A stretch of DNA of 64,000 nucleotides from Pedobacter caeni (GCF_900129215.1 NZ_FQUQ01000005.1:636516-700515), one strand, 5' to 3'; counted from the stretch's first letter, positions 9,889 through 19,045 are shown. Notes: a model not told the origin generated them from the letters alone. Translations and numbers: made by a program.

Positions 9889-10278
9889 TTGTGTTGTTAT
9901 TGTGGTTTATACTAAGTTTTTCTTTCTTTTCTTCAGTCCTTCTTCCGGTCCATAAACGGCTTTTTCATATTGTCCCCAAATCTCCAATTTTTGCCCTTAC
10001 TTCTTTGAGATGTTAAATATATGTGTAATATTGTTTAGTTTAATTAAACATTTTCATTTATTTTCAAGACTCTTGTACTGGAAACAAATTGATTTATTTG
10101 GCAAGTTCCCATAGTACTCATTTGATCAGAATTGTTATTTTTGAATGCTACGAATCGCTTGATTGATCTGGATCACTAAATCGATGTCGATGGATTGAAT
10201 GATGTTTATATTTTAGCCGATGTTAGCTGTATACAACCAATCGTTTGATAAATCATAAATGCAATAGAAAGATTTAAG
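9889..10278. other. Intergenic region between divergent genes
   Basis: 390 bases without a convincing gene. It must hold the promoters of the minus-strand phosphatase and the plus-strand SMI1/KNR4 gene. The one clear structure is a 12-bp palindrome, GTTTAATTAAAC at 10038-10049, in an AT-rich stretch, which could be an operator but could also be chance. No promoter with both boxes stands out. Confidence 0.5.
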
Positions 10279-10827
10279 ATGGAATTGAATATTTTAGACC
10301 AGCAGCTGGCTGCACTCAGGCCTGATTTTTATAAAAACCTGCTTCCTCCGATCCAGGATTCAGAGATCCGGGAATTGGAGCAAAAATACAAACTGGTTTT
10401 ACCAGATGATCTGAAAGCATTATATTCCTGGAAGAATGGTCAATCCTCAGCTTCTTATGAGTCTTTTGTAAACAACTCTATGTTTCTGCCTTTAGCTGAA
10501 GGGCTGGAAATTGCTGCAGAGCTGACCTCCATGATCGGATTGGATTTTGAAATTGAAAACTGGTGGAATGAGAACTGGATTCCCCTTTTTCTCAATGGAG
10601 GAGGAGATTATATCTGTTATGACCTTCAGGGGACATTTACAGGGGATGCCGGACAGCTAATGGAATTCTGGCATGCTGATGCAGATAGAAATGTAATTTC
10701 TGCTTCTCTGGAGGAGTTTTTAAAAGCGATAAACCGCTATTATGAACAAACACCTATAACCGGATATGACGAGTATTTTGAAATAGGGGCAATAGAAAAT
10801 TATCCCAAAATGTTCGATTTAAAGTAA
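10279..10827 (+). CDS. SMI1/KNR4 (SUKH-superfamily) protein
   Basis: 182 residues. The N-terminal half has the family signature: a helix with SEIRELEQKYKLVLPDDLKAL, then YSWKNGQ. It continues with WIPLFLNGGGDYICYDL, the characteristic central strand pair, and a C-terminal helix FLKAINRYYE. SUKH proteins are common immunity proteins of bacterial polymorphic toxin systems and can also act alone. It lies 2 kb from the RHS toxin, separated by an opposite-strand enzyme, so it is not an obvious partner of that toxin. It may be an orphan immunity gene or have an unrelated role. Confidence 0.88.
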   Translation: MELNILDQQLAALRPDFYKNLLPPIQDSEIRELEQKYKLVLPDDLKALYSWKNGQSSASYESFVNNSMFLPLAEGLEIAAELTSMIGLDFEIENWWNENWIPLFLNGGGDYICYDLQGTFTGDAGQLMEFWHADADRNVISASLEEFLKAINRYYEQTPITGYDEYFEIGAIENYPKMFDLK

Positions 10828-10875
10828 GTCTTAGCCAAAGTTATAGTGCCACTTTAGCTCCTGAAACTAAAAATA

Positions 10876-10911
10876 GAATGCCCCAAAAATTCAAACATTT
10901 TTGAGGCATTC
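10876..10911. terminator. Bidirectional terminator between SMI1 and metQ
   Basis: Arms 10876-10890 and 10897-10911 (GAATGCC-CAAAAAT against ATTTTTG-GGCATTC) pair over 14 of 15 positions around a 6-base loop. Read on the minus strand the stem is followed by TATTTTTA, so it mainly ends the met operon and may also stop the convergent SMI1/KNR4 transcript. Confidence 0.75.
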
Positions 10912-10945
10912 CATAGATATGTACCTTTTAGATGTAATTAAGAGA

Positions 10946-11767
10946 CTACCAGCCTTTAATTGCTCCGCCTTTAAAAGCCTTGATTGCGGCCTGTTCTACT
11001 TCAGCTGATTGGTAAGCTTTCACAAACTTCAATACTTTTTCATCACCTTTATTGTCTGCTCTGGCTACAATTGCATTTACATAAGGAGAGTCCTTATCCT
11101 CCACAAATAAGCCGTCTTTTTCCGGGCTCAAGCCTACCGGAGCAGCAAAGGTATTGTTGATGATGGCAATGGTTACGTTCTGATCATCAAGTGCTCTTGG
11201 CAATTGAGGAGCCTCGAGTTCCAGGATTTTAAGTTTTTTAGGATTGTCAATGATGTCATTTACTGTTGGCAACAGACCTACACCATCTTTAAGTTTTAAA
11301 AGGCCGAATTTTTGTAACAGCAGCAATGACCTTCCGCCATTGGTGGCATCGTTAGGAATGATCACTGTACTTTCGTCTTTAAGTTCGGTCAGCGATTTTA
11401 TCTTTTTGGAATAACCTGCAAGCGGGTATACAAAAGTATTTCCAACAATCGCAAATTTATAACCGCGTTGTTTTGTCTGTACATCAAGATAAGGTTTGTT
11501 CTGGAAAACATTGGCGTCAATATCTCCCTGATGAAGGGCTTCATTTGGCATGACATAATCGTTAAACTGAACAAGTTCCACTTCCAGTCCGAATTTTTCT
11601 TTGGCTACTTTTTTTGCTGCTTCGGCCAGACTATACTCAGGGCCTGATTCTACACCCACCTTGATGAGATTAGGGTCGCTTTTTTTTGCTGCACCACCAC
11701 AGCTGAATAATAGAACTGAACTGCTGACAATGGCTAACGTTGCGAAGAATTTGATTTTTGTATTCAT
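10946..11767 (-). CDS. metQ: Methionine ABC transporter substrate-binding lipoprotein MetQ
   Basis: 273 residues. The N-terminus is a lipoprotein signal ending LLFSCGG. The mature part matches the NlpA/MetQ fold: KVGVESGPEYSLAEAAKKVAKEKFG, NDYVMPNEALHQGDIDANVFQNKPYLD, YSKKIKSLTELKD, PNDATNGGRSLLLLQKFGL and NNTFAAPVGLSP-like segments are classical. It binds D- or L-methionine at the outer face of the inner membrane for the MetNI permease. It is the last gene of the metNIQ operon, 24 bases after metI, and is closed by a strong hairpin. Confidence 0.96.
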   Translation of the reverse strand: MNTKIKFFATLAIVSSSVLLFSCGGAAKKSDPNLIKVGVESGPEYSLAEAAKKVAKEKFGLEVELVQFNDYVMPNEALHQGDIDANVFQNKPYLDVQTKQRGYKFAIVGNTFVYPLAGYSKKIKSLTELKDESTVIIPNDATNGGRSLLLLQKFGLLKLKDGVGLLPTVNDIIDNPKKLKILELEAPQLPRALDDQNVTIAIINNTFAAPVGLSPEKDGLFVEDKDSPYVNAIVARADNKGDEKVLKFVKAYQSAEVEQAAIKAFKGGAIKGW

Positions 11768-11791
11768 TTGATATAATATTTGAGGTGATGA

Positions 11792-12445
11792 TTATCTATG
11801 GTCTACTCTTTTTGCGATGAAGTCTCCCAGAAACTGGATGATAAAAACCAATGCAATTAACAGGATCAGTACGGTATTCATGACCAGAACATCGTAACCG
11901 ACATATCCGTATTGATAACCGATCTGGCCTAATCCACCGGCACCTACCGCACCGCCCATTGCTGAATACCCTACAAGAGTGATTAAGGTAACAGATGCGC
12001 TGTTGATGATGGAAGGGAGTGCTTCCGGTAACAAGACCTTATATACGATCTGGAAAGGGGTGGCACCCATCGCCCTTGCGGCTTCTACCAATCCACCGGG
12101 AACCTCAATAAGGCTGTTCTCGATTAATCTGGCAATAAAAGGGGCTGCACCAATACTTAAAGGAACAATTGCTGCTTCCACACCAATAGAGGTGCCTACC
12201 AATGCTCTGGTGAAAGGAATCATCCAGACGATCAGAATGATAAATGGAATGGAACGGAAGATGTTGACCACAACGGAAATGACGTTGTTAAACGTTCTGT
12301 GCTCCAGCACCTGTCCTTTTCGGGTGAGGTACAGCAGTACACCAGTTGGTAATCCTATCAGAAAACCGAAAAAGCCAGAGACAAAGGTCATGACGATGGT
12401 TTCCCAGGCTCCTTTAGCAAGGAGTAAAATCATTGAATCAGACAT
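11792..12445 (-). CDS. metI: Methionine ABC transporter permease MetI
   Basis: 217 residues with five predicted membrane helices. It carries the ABC-permease coupling (EAA) motif EAARAMGATPFQIVYKVLLPEALPSI, shown here in part, around residues 130-155. The early segment NIFRSIPFIILIVWMIPFTR is typical of MetI/D-methionine permeases. It forms the homodimeric channel energised by MetN. The start overlaps the end of metN by 8 bases, which supports translational coupling. Confidence 0.96.
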   Translation of the reverse strand: MSDSMILLLAKGAWETIVMTFVSGFFGFLIGLPTGVLLYLTRKGQVLEHRTFNNVISVVVNIFRSIPFIILIVWMIPFTRALVGTSIGVEAAIVPLSIGAAPFIARLIENSLIEVPGGLVEAARAMGATPFQIVYKVLLPEALPSIINSASVTLITLVGYSAMGGAVGAGGLGQIGYQYGYVGYDVLVMNTVLILLIALVFIIQFLGDFIAKRVDHR

Positions 12446-13469
12446 AACCTAAGACCTCTACTTTAATATTTTTGTTTTTATAAAATTCTATAGCCTGAAG
12501 GCTGTTTTCCTGTGTTCCGAATACTTCAATCAGCATCACGCCAAATTTAACACCACCTGCATAATCCATTCTGGCACTGATCACATTGCTGTCGATCTGA
12601 AAAAGACGGGCAACTTCAGACAATACAGGATCATCTACAGACTGACCGGTAAATTCCAGTTTTAAAAGCGGACGTTTATCTGTTGCAGGTTCGGCTACCA
12701 AACGCTCTTTATAGTCAACTGGTATCTCCAGGTTTAAGGAAGAAGCAATAAATTCCTTTGCCAATGCAGTTTTGGGATGTGAAAAGATCTCACTCACCGC
12801 ACCTTGTTCAATCAGCTGGCCTTCACTGATGACAGCCACCTCATCACAGATGTCTTTCACTACATCCATTTCATGGGTAATTAATAAAATGGTGATGTTT
12901 AACCTTTTATTGATGTCTTTTAATAAGGCAAGAATTGATTTGGTGGTAGCAGGATCTAATGCACTGGTTGCTTCATCGCAAAGTAAAACCTTAGGATTGC
13001 TCGCCAGGGTTCTGGCAATGGCCACCCGTTGTTTTTGTCCCCCGGATAAGTTTACCGGATAGTCATGGTGTTTTTCATCCAGGCCAACCAGAGAAAGCAG
13101 GTCAGAAACCCTTTGCTGGATTTCAGCTTTCGGTGTATGGTCTAGTTCCAGGGAGAACGCAACATTCTCAAAAACGGTTCTTGAAGAGAGCAGGTTGAAG
13201 TGCTGGAAGATCATTCCAATATGTCTTCTGGCCTTTGCCAGTTCTTTTGAAGAGAGTTCCATCAGGTTTTGTCCGTCTACAATTACCTCCCCGGAAGTCG
13301 GTTTTTCAAGCAGATTTACACAACGGATCAGGGTACTTTTCCCCGCTCCGGAAGCACCAATAACACCAAAGATCTTTCCTTCAGGTACAGTTAAAGACAC
13401 ATCGGATAAGGCAGTGATCGCTTTTGTTTTCTGATAAAACTTCTTCGTTATATTTCTTAATTCAATCAT
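12438..13469 (-). CDS. metN: Methionine ABC transporter ATP-binding protein MetN
   Basis: 343 residues from the ATG at 13469. A longer in-frame start at 13538 exists but would place residues upstream of the probable promoter and lacks family similarity, so I chose MIELRNITKKF. Walker A is GASGAGKST (about 37-45), the signature is LSGGQKQR, Walker B is VLLCDEATSALDP, and the switch His is in LLITHEMD. A C-terminal NIL domain (about 265-343) carries the allosteric methionine site that inhibits the transporter. First gene of the metNIQ operon. Confidence 0.96.
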   Translation of the reverse strand: MIELRNITKKFYQKTKAITALSDVSLTVPEGKIFGVIGASGAGKSTLIRCVNLLEKPTSGEVIVDGQNLMELSSKELAKARRHIGMIFQHFNLLSSRTVFENVAFSLELDHTPKAEIQQRVSDLLSLVGLDEKHHDYPVNLSGGQKQRVAIARTLASNPKVLLCDEATSALDPATTKSILALLKDINKRLNITILLITHEMDVVKDICDEVAVISEGQLIEQGAVSEIFSHPKTALAKEFIASSLNLEIPVDYKERLVAEPATDKRPLLKLEFTGQSVDDPVLSEVARLFQIDSNVISARMDYAGGVKFGVMLIEVFGTQENSLQAIEFYKNKNIKVEVLGYV

Positions 13470-13483
13470 TGCCCGGAAGTTTT

Positions 13484-13522
13484 TTTTACAAAGATAGCGT
13501 TTCAGGGCATTAGAAACGCTAT
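13484..13522 (-). promoter_or_regulatory. metN promoter with overlapping inverted repeat
   Basis: A perfect 10-bp inverted repeat, ATAGCGTTTC (13494-13503) and GAAACGCTAT (13513-13522), with a 9-base centre lies upstream of metN. On the minus strand the promoter-proximal arm runs straight into TATCTTTG, a full Bacteroidota -7 box, about 18 bases before the start codon. No T run follows, so it is not a terminator. An operator blocking the promoter is the simplest reading. The leader after the -7 box is too short for a riboswitch. Confidence 0.55.
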
Positions 13523-13610
13523 TAATTCTATGGCACAAGTATAGAATAAAATCCCTGGATAATGAAATGAAAGAAAACTTCTATATTGGACACCTAAATG
13601 ATCAGCTAAA

Positions 13611-14177
13611 ATGGAGCAGGATATCTTAAAACTTCAATTGAGCCAGGTGCCTGAATTGGAATCTGAAAGGCTTTTTTTGCGTGAACAAACGTTGAACGAT
13701 GCGGCTGCACTCTTTAAAATCCGCAGCAATGAAGCCGTGATGAAATACATTCCAAGGCCAAGGCCTCAGTCCATTGAAGAGGTAAAGGCGTTCATTCAGG
13801 AGGTTCATCAGAACTTTCTTAACCATCAAAGCCTGGGTTGGGCGATCAGTTTAAAGGAGAGTCCTGAGCTCCTCATTGGCTTTATCGGATTGTGGAACTT
13901 TGATTGTGCAAATTTCAGGGCCGAGATCGGCTATTTACTGGATCCGGAGTATTGGGGGAAGGGAATTGCCGGAGAAGCTTTGTCGCTGGCCACAGACTTT
14001 GGTTTCAGGGAAATTGGTTTACACTCTGTTTGTGCAGTCGTAGCTCCTGAAAATCTGGCTTCATCAAGGCTGTTGCTTAAGCATGGATATGTCAAAGAGG
14101 CCTATTTCAAGGAGGATTTTTATTATAACGGTGTATTTCTGGACAGTGAAATCTATAGTAAGCTAAATCATTCTTAA
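13611..14177 (+). CDS. GNAT N-acetyltransferase of the RimJ/RimL type
   Basis: 188 residues. The pattern is that of ribosomal-protein-alanine-type acetyltransferases: LESERLFLREQTLNDAAALF at the N-terminus, IGFIGLWNFD, AEIGYLLDPEYWGKGIAGEAL (acetyl-CoA loop, here GKGIAG) and ASSRLLLKHGYVKEAYFKED. It should transfer acetyl from acetyl-CoA to an amine of a protein or small molecule in the cytoplasm; the acceptor is unknown. It is divergent from metN and 11 bases upstream of an SRPBCC gene, so the two are probably cotranscribed. Confidence 0.92.
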   Translation: MEQDILKLQLSQVPELESERLFLREQTLNDAAALFKIRSNEAVMKYIPRPRPQSIEEVKAFIQEVHQNFLNHQSLGWAISLKESPELLIGFIGLWNFDCANFRAEIGYLLDPEYWGKGIAGEALSLATDFGFREIGLHSVCAVVAPENLASSRLLLKHGYVKEAYFKEDFYYNGVFLDSEIYSKLNHS

Positions 14178-14188
14178 GACCTCAGTTA

Positions 14189-14671
14189 ATGCCCGAAATC
14201 CGACTGGAAACCTATATTGATGCAGATCTTAGCCTGGTATTCGACTTGTCAAGAAGCATAGACTTACATCAGATCTCCACTGCACATACCGATGAGAAAG
14301 TAATAGGAGGAAGGTCTTCCGGATTAATAGAACCTGGAGAAACTGTAACCTGGCAGGCAAAACATTTTGGACTCGTTCAAAACCTGACCTCTAAAATAAC
14401 CGCATTTCAAAAACCTGATTATTTCGTGGATGAAATGCTGAGGGGTGCTTTTAAATCTTTTAAGCATGAGCATATTTTCAGGGCTGAGGGCCAGGGGGTA
14501 ATGATGACAGATGTTTTTTCTTATGTTTCGCCATTCTGGATCCTGGGTAAATTAGCTGATCATCTGTTTCTTACCGCTTATATGAGAAAGCTGCTGGTCA
14601 AAAGAAATCAGGTGATCAAAGCCTATGCGGAAAATGGCCTTGGTGCCAAACTGCTGCTAAATAACATTTAA
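14189..14671 (+). CDS. SRPBCC-family (START-like) protein
   Basis: 160 residues. It begins IRLETYIDADLSLVFDLSRSIDLH, the usual first strand and helix of the polyketide-cyclase/START-like helix-grip fold, and ends with a long amphipathic helix FLTAYMRKLLVKRNQVIKAYAE. Such proteins bind hydrophobic ligands in a central cavity. No catalytic residues can be named. Its closeness to the acetyltransferase gene suggests a shared transcript, not a shared function. Confidence 0.85.
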   Translation: MPEIRLETYIDADLSLVFDLSRSIDLHQISTAHTDEKVIGGRSSGLIEPGETVTWQAKHFGLVQNLTSKITAFQKPDYFVDEMLRGAFKSFKHEHIFRAEGQGVMMTDVFSYVSPFWILGKLADHLFLTAYMRKLLVKRNQVIKAYAENGLGAKLLLNNI

Positions 14672-15023
14672 AACCTTATTTGTAAAAAAAATCTGTAATC
14701 AAATCAGTGTCGCAACGGCCAATTGAGAAATGATGATGCGATGCAGCAAAATATTAGTGGTTCATTTTATGGTTACTATTCATTAGCCTGGCCGGCGCGA
14801 TAGCAACCCTTAGTTCAACATTTATAAAAAATGAATAAGATTAAACTTAAATTTTGCCTGATATTTTAACCAAATGAAAGCTTGGATGTTCTTTGATAAT
14901 GCTGTTTTTTTAGATTCATTTGCTTCACAATTTGCAAATAAGCCCTGTTTTCAATAGTTTTAGAATCGCAATAATAATTTAACGTCTCAAAAGGGCCATT
15001 TTATTCAGATACTTATTTATATA
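14672..15023. other. Intergenic region before the EnvC-like gene
   Basis: 352 bases, AT-rich, no gene found. The one candidate signal is a promoter near its end: TTTG at 14931-14934, a 20-base spacer and TAGTTTTA at 14955-14962 (one mismatch from TAnnTTTG), about 60 bases before the start at 15024. I see no hairpin with a T run for the upstream operon. Confidence 0.45.
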
Positions 15024-16277
15024 ATGAAGCTTCATAAACTATTCTTAATCATCATATTTACCTCGTTTACCAGCCTTGTCCTTGCACAAACCAGTGCGGA
15101 ATTAAAAAGGAACAAAGAAGCGATACAGCGGGAGATTGAGTTGTTGCAAAAGAACCTGAATGAGACTTCGAGTAGTAAAAAGTTAACAATGGGCCAGATC
15201 CGCTCAGTAAATGCAAAGATCAGGCTGATGCAGAATAAAATCTCCATTATCAATTCGGAAGTAAAGAATCTGGACAATCAGATTCATGAAAACAGCAATG
15301 AAGTACGTTCCCTGAAAGGGCAGTTGGGGCAGTTGAAAAAGGAATATGCCGGAATGATCCGTTTTGCCCAGCGCAATAGGAATTCTTATGATAAAATGAT
15401 GTTTGTGTTTGGTTCTGAAGGCTTCAATCAAGCCTATAAACGTATTAAATACCTTCAGCAATTTGGTCAGTACCGTAAAAAACAAGCCGATTATCTTCAG
15501 GGGACTCAGAAAAATATAGAGTATAAAATCGGTGTTCTTGATAAGAATTTAAAAGCAAAAAGCAGTTTGTTGTCGGAACAGGAGCAAGAGAAAGTAAAGC
15601 TGAGCAAAAACAAATCGGAGCAATCGGTGATGTTAAACCAGATCAGCAAGCAGGAAAGACAGTTTAAGCAGGATCTTGCTGCAAGGAAGAGAAAACAAGC
15701 TGATATTGACCGGGCAATCAGAAATGCCATCCAGAAGGAAATAGAACTGGCCAGGAAAAAGGCCGAGGAAGAAGAAAGGCTTGCAGCTCAAAAAGCCGTT
15801 GCCGAAGGTCGCCCGGTTCCTGTAGTTAAAGAAAAAACCAATAGCAGTTACCTGACGGCTTCTCCTGAAGCTGCAAAGCTCTCTGCGGGCTTTGAAAACA
15901 ACAGGGGACGATTGCCATGGCCTGTAGGTCAATATTCCATCCTGGAGCGTTTTGGAGCTCACACAGAAGGTCGTGCAACCTATAATAACGATGGTATCAA
16001 TATCCTGACCGAAAACGGAGCCTCCGTAAAAGCGGTATTCGAAGGAAAGGTCTTATTTGTCCGCGAACTCTATGGAACTTACATCGTTGCCATCCAGCAT
16101 GGTGAGTATTTTACCATTTATCAAAACCTGAAATCGGTTAGTGTTGCCAAAGGCGATAAAGTCGAAACCAAACAAAGTTTAGGCGTGGTGGCTTCGAAAG
16201 AAGACGGACCTGTGCTCCATTTCGAAATTATGCGTGGTCAGAATAAACTCAACCCTGAGGCCTGGATCGCAAAATAA
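15024..16277 (+). CDS. EnvC-like murein hydrolase activator (degenerate LytM/M23 protein)
   Basis: 417 residues. Signal peptide (about 1-21, ending VLAQ), a long coiled coil from about 22 to 250 rich in Lys, Gln and Glu, then a LytM/peptidase M23 domain at about 290-415. The zinc ligands of active M23 enzymes are mostly lost: NNDGINI replaces the usual H-x-G-x-D-like motif and IYQNL replaces the YxHL motif, while LHFEI keeps one His. This pattern matches EnvC/NlpD-type proteins, which activate periplasmic amidases during septum splitting without cutting peptidoglycan themselves. DUF5686 follows from its own promoter. Confidence 0.9.
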   Translation: MKLHKLFLIIIFTSFTSLVLAQTSAELKRNKEAIQREIELLQKNLNETSSSKKLTMGQIRSVNAKIRLMQNKISIINSEVKNLDNQIHENSNEVRSLKGQLGQLKKEYAGMIRFAQRNRNSYDKMMFVFGSEGFNQAYKRIKYLQQFGQYRKKQADYLQGTQKNIEYKIGVLDKNLKAKSSLLSEQEQEKVKLSKNKSEQSVMLNQISKQERQFKQDLAARKRKQADIDRAIRNAIQKEIELARKKAEEEERLAAQKAVAEGRPVPVVKEKTNSSYLTASPEAAKLSAGFENNRGRLPWPVGQYSILERFGAHTEGRATYNNDGINILTENGASVKAVFEGKVLFVRELYGTYIVAIQHGEYFTIYQNLKSVSVAKGDKVETKQSLGVVASKEDGPVLHFEIMRGQNKLNPEAWIAK

Positions 16278-16351
16278 CCCGGATGTTTCTTAGAATTTTC
16301 ATTTAGATGTCATAACATCTAACAATGAGCTTCATACTGACCAAAAGTGTA

Positions 16352-16380
16352 TTGTAAGTCAGATGTTAGCTTTATCTTTG
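16352..16380 (+). promoter_or_regulatory. Promoter of the DUF5686 gene
   Basis: TTG at 16352-16354, 18 bases, then TATCTTTG at 16373-16380, a perfect -7 box. It overlaps the most upstream in-frame ATG (16363), so that ATG cannot be the start from this promoter. An 8-bp inverted repeat TTAGATGT/ACATCTAA (16303-16322, loop of 4) lies just upstream and may be a regulatory site or the weak end of the previous transcript. Confidence 0.55.
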
Positions 16381-16431
16381 TGCGCGCTCTACAACTTAAT
16401 CTATTCAGTATTAAATAAGTTAACCGGAATC

Positions 16432-19011
16432 GTGTACATATCAATAAGACAATACTTTATCAATTCAGCCAGTCTTCTGGCTTTGCTCATCACGCTGTCT
16501 TTTAGTACACGTGTTCATGCACAACAAACTACTGTTAGCGGAACGGTAACTGATGCCAGTACCAAAGAAACCCTCCCATATGTGTCTTATATGATCACAG
16601 GAAGTACCCTGGGAGGGAGGACTGATGCGGATGGAAAATTCTCGATCAGTATCAATGCGAACAATACCAGCCTTAAATTCAGTTATGTAGGCTATCAGTC
16701 TCAAACAAAGACGGTTAAGTCGGGTGTGGCCCAGGTCATCAATGTGCAATTGCAGCCGGAATCCATGCTGATGAATGAAGTGGTCATTACTGCAGGAAAA
16801 AAACCGAAATATAGAAATAAAGAAAACCCTGCTGTAGAGCTGATCAGGAAGGTGATTGCCAATAAGGCTAAAAACCGGATGGAACATTATGATTTTGTCG
16901 AATATCAGAAATATGAGCGCATGAAGTTCTCTCTGAGCAATCTTTCCGATAAATTCAGGAACAAACGTATGTTTCGCAATTACCAGTTTTTGTTTCAGGA
17001 ACAAGACTCTACAAGAATAGGGGGAAAGAATGTGCTGCCAGTGTTCCAACAGGAAAAGCTGAGCAATAATTTTTTCAAAAAGAGCCCTGAGAAACTGAAA
17101 ACGGTGGTTATTGCCGATAAAAGGGTGAATTTTGATGAACGTTTCATAGACAATCAGGGTTTCAGTGATTACCTGGACCGGATGTATCAGGATATAGATA
17201 TCTATGATAACAATATATCTGTAGTGAGTAACCAGTTGCTGAGTCCTATTTCAGATAGTGCACCCGGTTTTTATAAGTTCTTTATTACGGATACCATCAA
17301 AAACCATAGCCCACAGCTGATTGAGCTTGCTTTTACGCCCAGAAACAATGCAGATTTGCTATTCGAAGGAAAACTATATGTAACTCTGGATGGGAATTAT
17401 GCTGTTCAGAATGCCTTCCTTACAGTAAATAAGAACATTAACCTGAATTTTGTACGGGCACTGGAAGCGAAACTGGATTTTGAGAAAAATCCGGATGAAC
17501 GTTATCATTTGAGTAAAAGTAACCTGATCGTTGATTTTGGGATCAGCAAGAAGGGCGGCAGTGGATTTACAGGAGAAAGAACGGTTACTTTCAAAGATTA
17601 TAAGATCAATAACCCACGCCCTGATACTGCATATAAAGGTGCCGGACAACCGGTTATTGTGGCAAATGCGGATAAAAGGTCGGAAGAATTCTGGGCAAAT
17701 AACCGTCCGGAACCGTTGAGCGCAGGTAATATGAAGGTCTATGGTAACCTGGATACCTTGCAATCTATACCCTCCTTTAAACGGACAATGGATATCGTGA
17801 CCTTGTTTTTTGCAGGTTATAAAGACTTCGGCCCTTTTGAAATGGGACCGGTGAATACTTTTTACAGTTTTAACGGGGTAGAGGGTTTTCGTCTTCGTCT
17901 GGGAGGAAGAACAACGCCTTCACTGAGCAAACGTTACTATTTTGAAACTTATGCTGCCTATGGCTTTAAGGATGAAAAATGGAAGTATTTTTTGAGTGGA
18001 ACGTATTCGCTGAACAACAAATCGATCTATGCTTTTCCTCAGAATTACATCAGGGCAAGTTTCCAGAGGGATACCAAAATTCCAGGTCAGGAGCTGCAGT
18101 TCGTACAGGAAGATAACTTCTTGCTTTCTTTCAAAAGAGGAGAGAACAATATGATGCTTTACAATGATTTCTACAGACTCGATTATGTACATGAGTTTGA
18201 AAATCATTTCTCGTATACCCTTGGCCTTAGAAAATGGCAGCAAACACCAGCAGGATCGCTTTATTTCAGCAATTTCGCTGACAATGGGATTCTGGGCCGG
18301 ACGCAGCAGATCAGCACCTCTGAGATCAGCTTAGGCCTGCGTTATGCACCACATGAGAAGTTTTATCAGGGCAAGATTTACAGAACGCCAATTGTAGACA
18401 GGTTTCCGATCTTTAACCTCCGTTATACCGCAGGGATCAAAGGCGTGTTGGGAGGCGAATACAATTACCATAACTTTATGGGGAGTGTAGATAAGCGTTT
18501 TTATCTGTCGCAGCTTGGATATGCTGATATCACCCTGGAAGGTGCTTACATTGTAGGAAAGGTTCCTTTTCCTTTACTGGCGATCCACAGGGCTAACCAG
18601 ACCTATGCTTATCAGCTCAATTCTTACAACCTGATGAATTTCATGGAGTTTGTAAGTGATCATTATGCAAGTTTGAATATCGATCAGAATTTTAATGGTT
18701 TTTTCTTCAATAAAATTCCTTTGCTTAAGAAACTAAAACTGAGAGAAGTGGCCTCATTTAAGGTGTTGTATGGCGGTTTGCGCAATGAAAATAACCCTGA
18801 TCTGAATCCCGGATCTATGCAGTTCGTGAGAAACGAAAATGGGCTGACCGTGACCAATTCCCTGAATAAGGACCCTTATATGGAAGGTAGTGTTGGGGTA
18901 GGGAATATCTTTAAGGTGTTAAGAGTAGATGCCGTAAAAAGATTGAGCTACCTGAAAAATCCGGAGATTTCAAGCTGGGGGATCCGCGCAAGGGTTAAAT
19001 TTGATTTCTAA
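16432..19011 (+). CDS. DUF5686 outer-membrane protein with carboxypeptidase-regulatory-like domain
   Basis: About 859 residues from a GTG at 16432. An ATG at 16363 is also in frame but lies across the -7 box, and the GTG gives a standard signal peptide (Arg, then ASLLALLITLSFS, ending VHAQ). Next is a carboxypeptidase-D regulatory-like beta sandwich (SGTVTDASTKETLPYVSY, FKFSYVGYQS-type strands), then the DUF5686 region with many aromatic beta strands ending ARVKFDF, as in outer-membrane barrels. The family is widespread in Bacteroidota and its function is not established. A strong terminator follows. Confidence 0.88.
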   Translation: MYISIRQYFINSASLLALLITLSFSTRVHAQQTTVSGTVTDASTKETLPYVSYMITGSTLGGRTDADGKFSISINANNTSLKFSYVGYQSQTKTVKSGVAQVINVQLQPESMLMNEVVITAGKKPKYRNKENPAVELIRKVIANKAKNRMEHYDFVEYQKYERMKFSLSNLSDKFRNKRMFRNYQFLFQEQDSTRIGGKNVLPVFQQEKLSNNFFKKSPEKLKTVVIADKRVNFDERFIDNQGFSDYLDRMYQDIDIYDNNISVVSNQLLSPISDSAPGFYKFFITDTIKNHSPQLIELAFTPRNNADLLFEGKLYVTLDGNYAVQNAFLTVNKNINLNFVRALEAKLDFEKNPDERYHLSKSNLIVDFGISKKGGSGFTGERTVTFKDYKINNPRPDTAYKGAGQPVIVANADKRSEEFWANNRPEPLSAGNMKVYGNLDTLQSIPSFKRTMDIVTLFFAGYKDFGPFEMGPVNTFYSFNGVEGFRLRLGGRTTPSLSKRYYFETYAAYGFKDEKWKYFLSGTYSLNNKSIYAFPQNYIRASFQRDTKIPGQELQFVQEDNFLLSFKRGENNMMLYNDFYRLDYVHEFENHFSYTLGLRKWQQTPAGSLYFSNFADNGILGRTQQISTSEISLGLRYAPHEKFYQGKIYRTPIVDRFPIFNLRYTAGIKGVLGGEYNYHNFMGSVDKRFYLSQLGYADITLEGAYIVGKVPFPLLAIHRANQTYAYQLNSYNLMNFMEFVSDHYASLNIDQNFNGFFFNKIPLLKKLKLREVASFKVLYGGLRNENNPDLNPGSMQFVRNENGLTVTNSLNKDPYMEGSVGVGNIFKVLRVDAVKRLSYLKNPEISSWGIRARVKFDF

Positions 19012-19045
19012 GTCAGGTCGCAATTACGCGGTATGAACTATTTTT

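Noticed and set aside
12438..13538. Longer MetN reading from an ATG at 13538
   Set aside because: The extra 23 residues cross the -7 box and the inverted repeat and lack similarity to MetN; the ATG at 13469 fits the family.
13470..13610. SAM riboswitch upstream of metN
   Set aside because: The leader after the -7 box is under 25 bases and shows no riboswitch core; the repeat reads better as an operator.
16363..16431. ATG at 16363 as start of the DUF5686 gene
   Set aside because: It lies upstream of the -7 box at 16373-16380 and would give an unusually long and irregular N-terminus; the GTG at 16432 fits a signal peptide.
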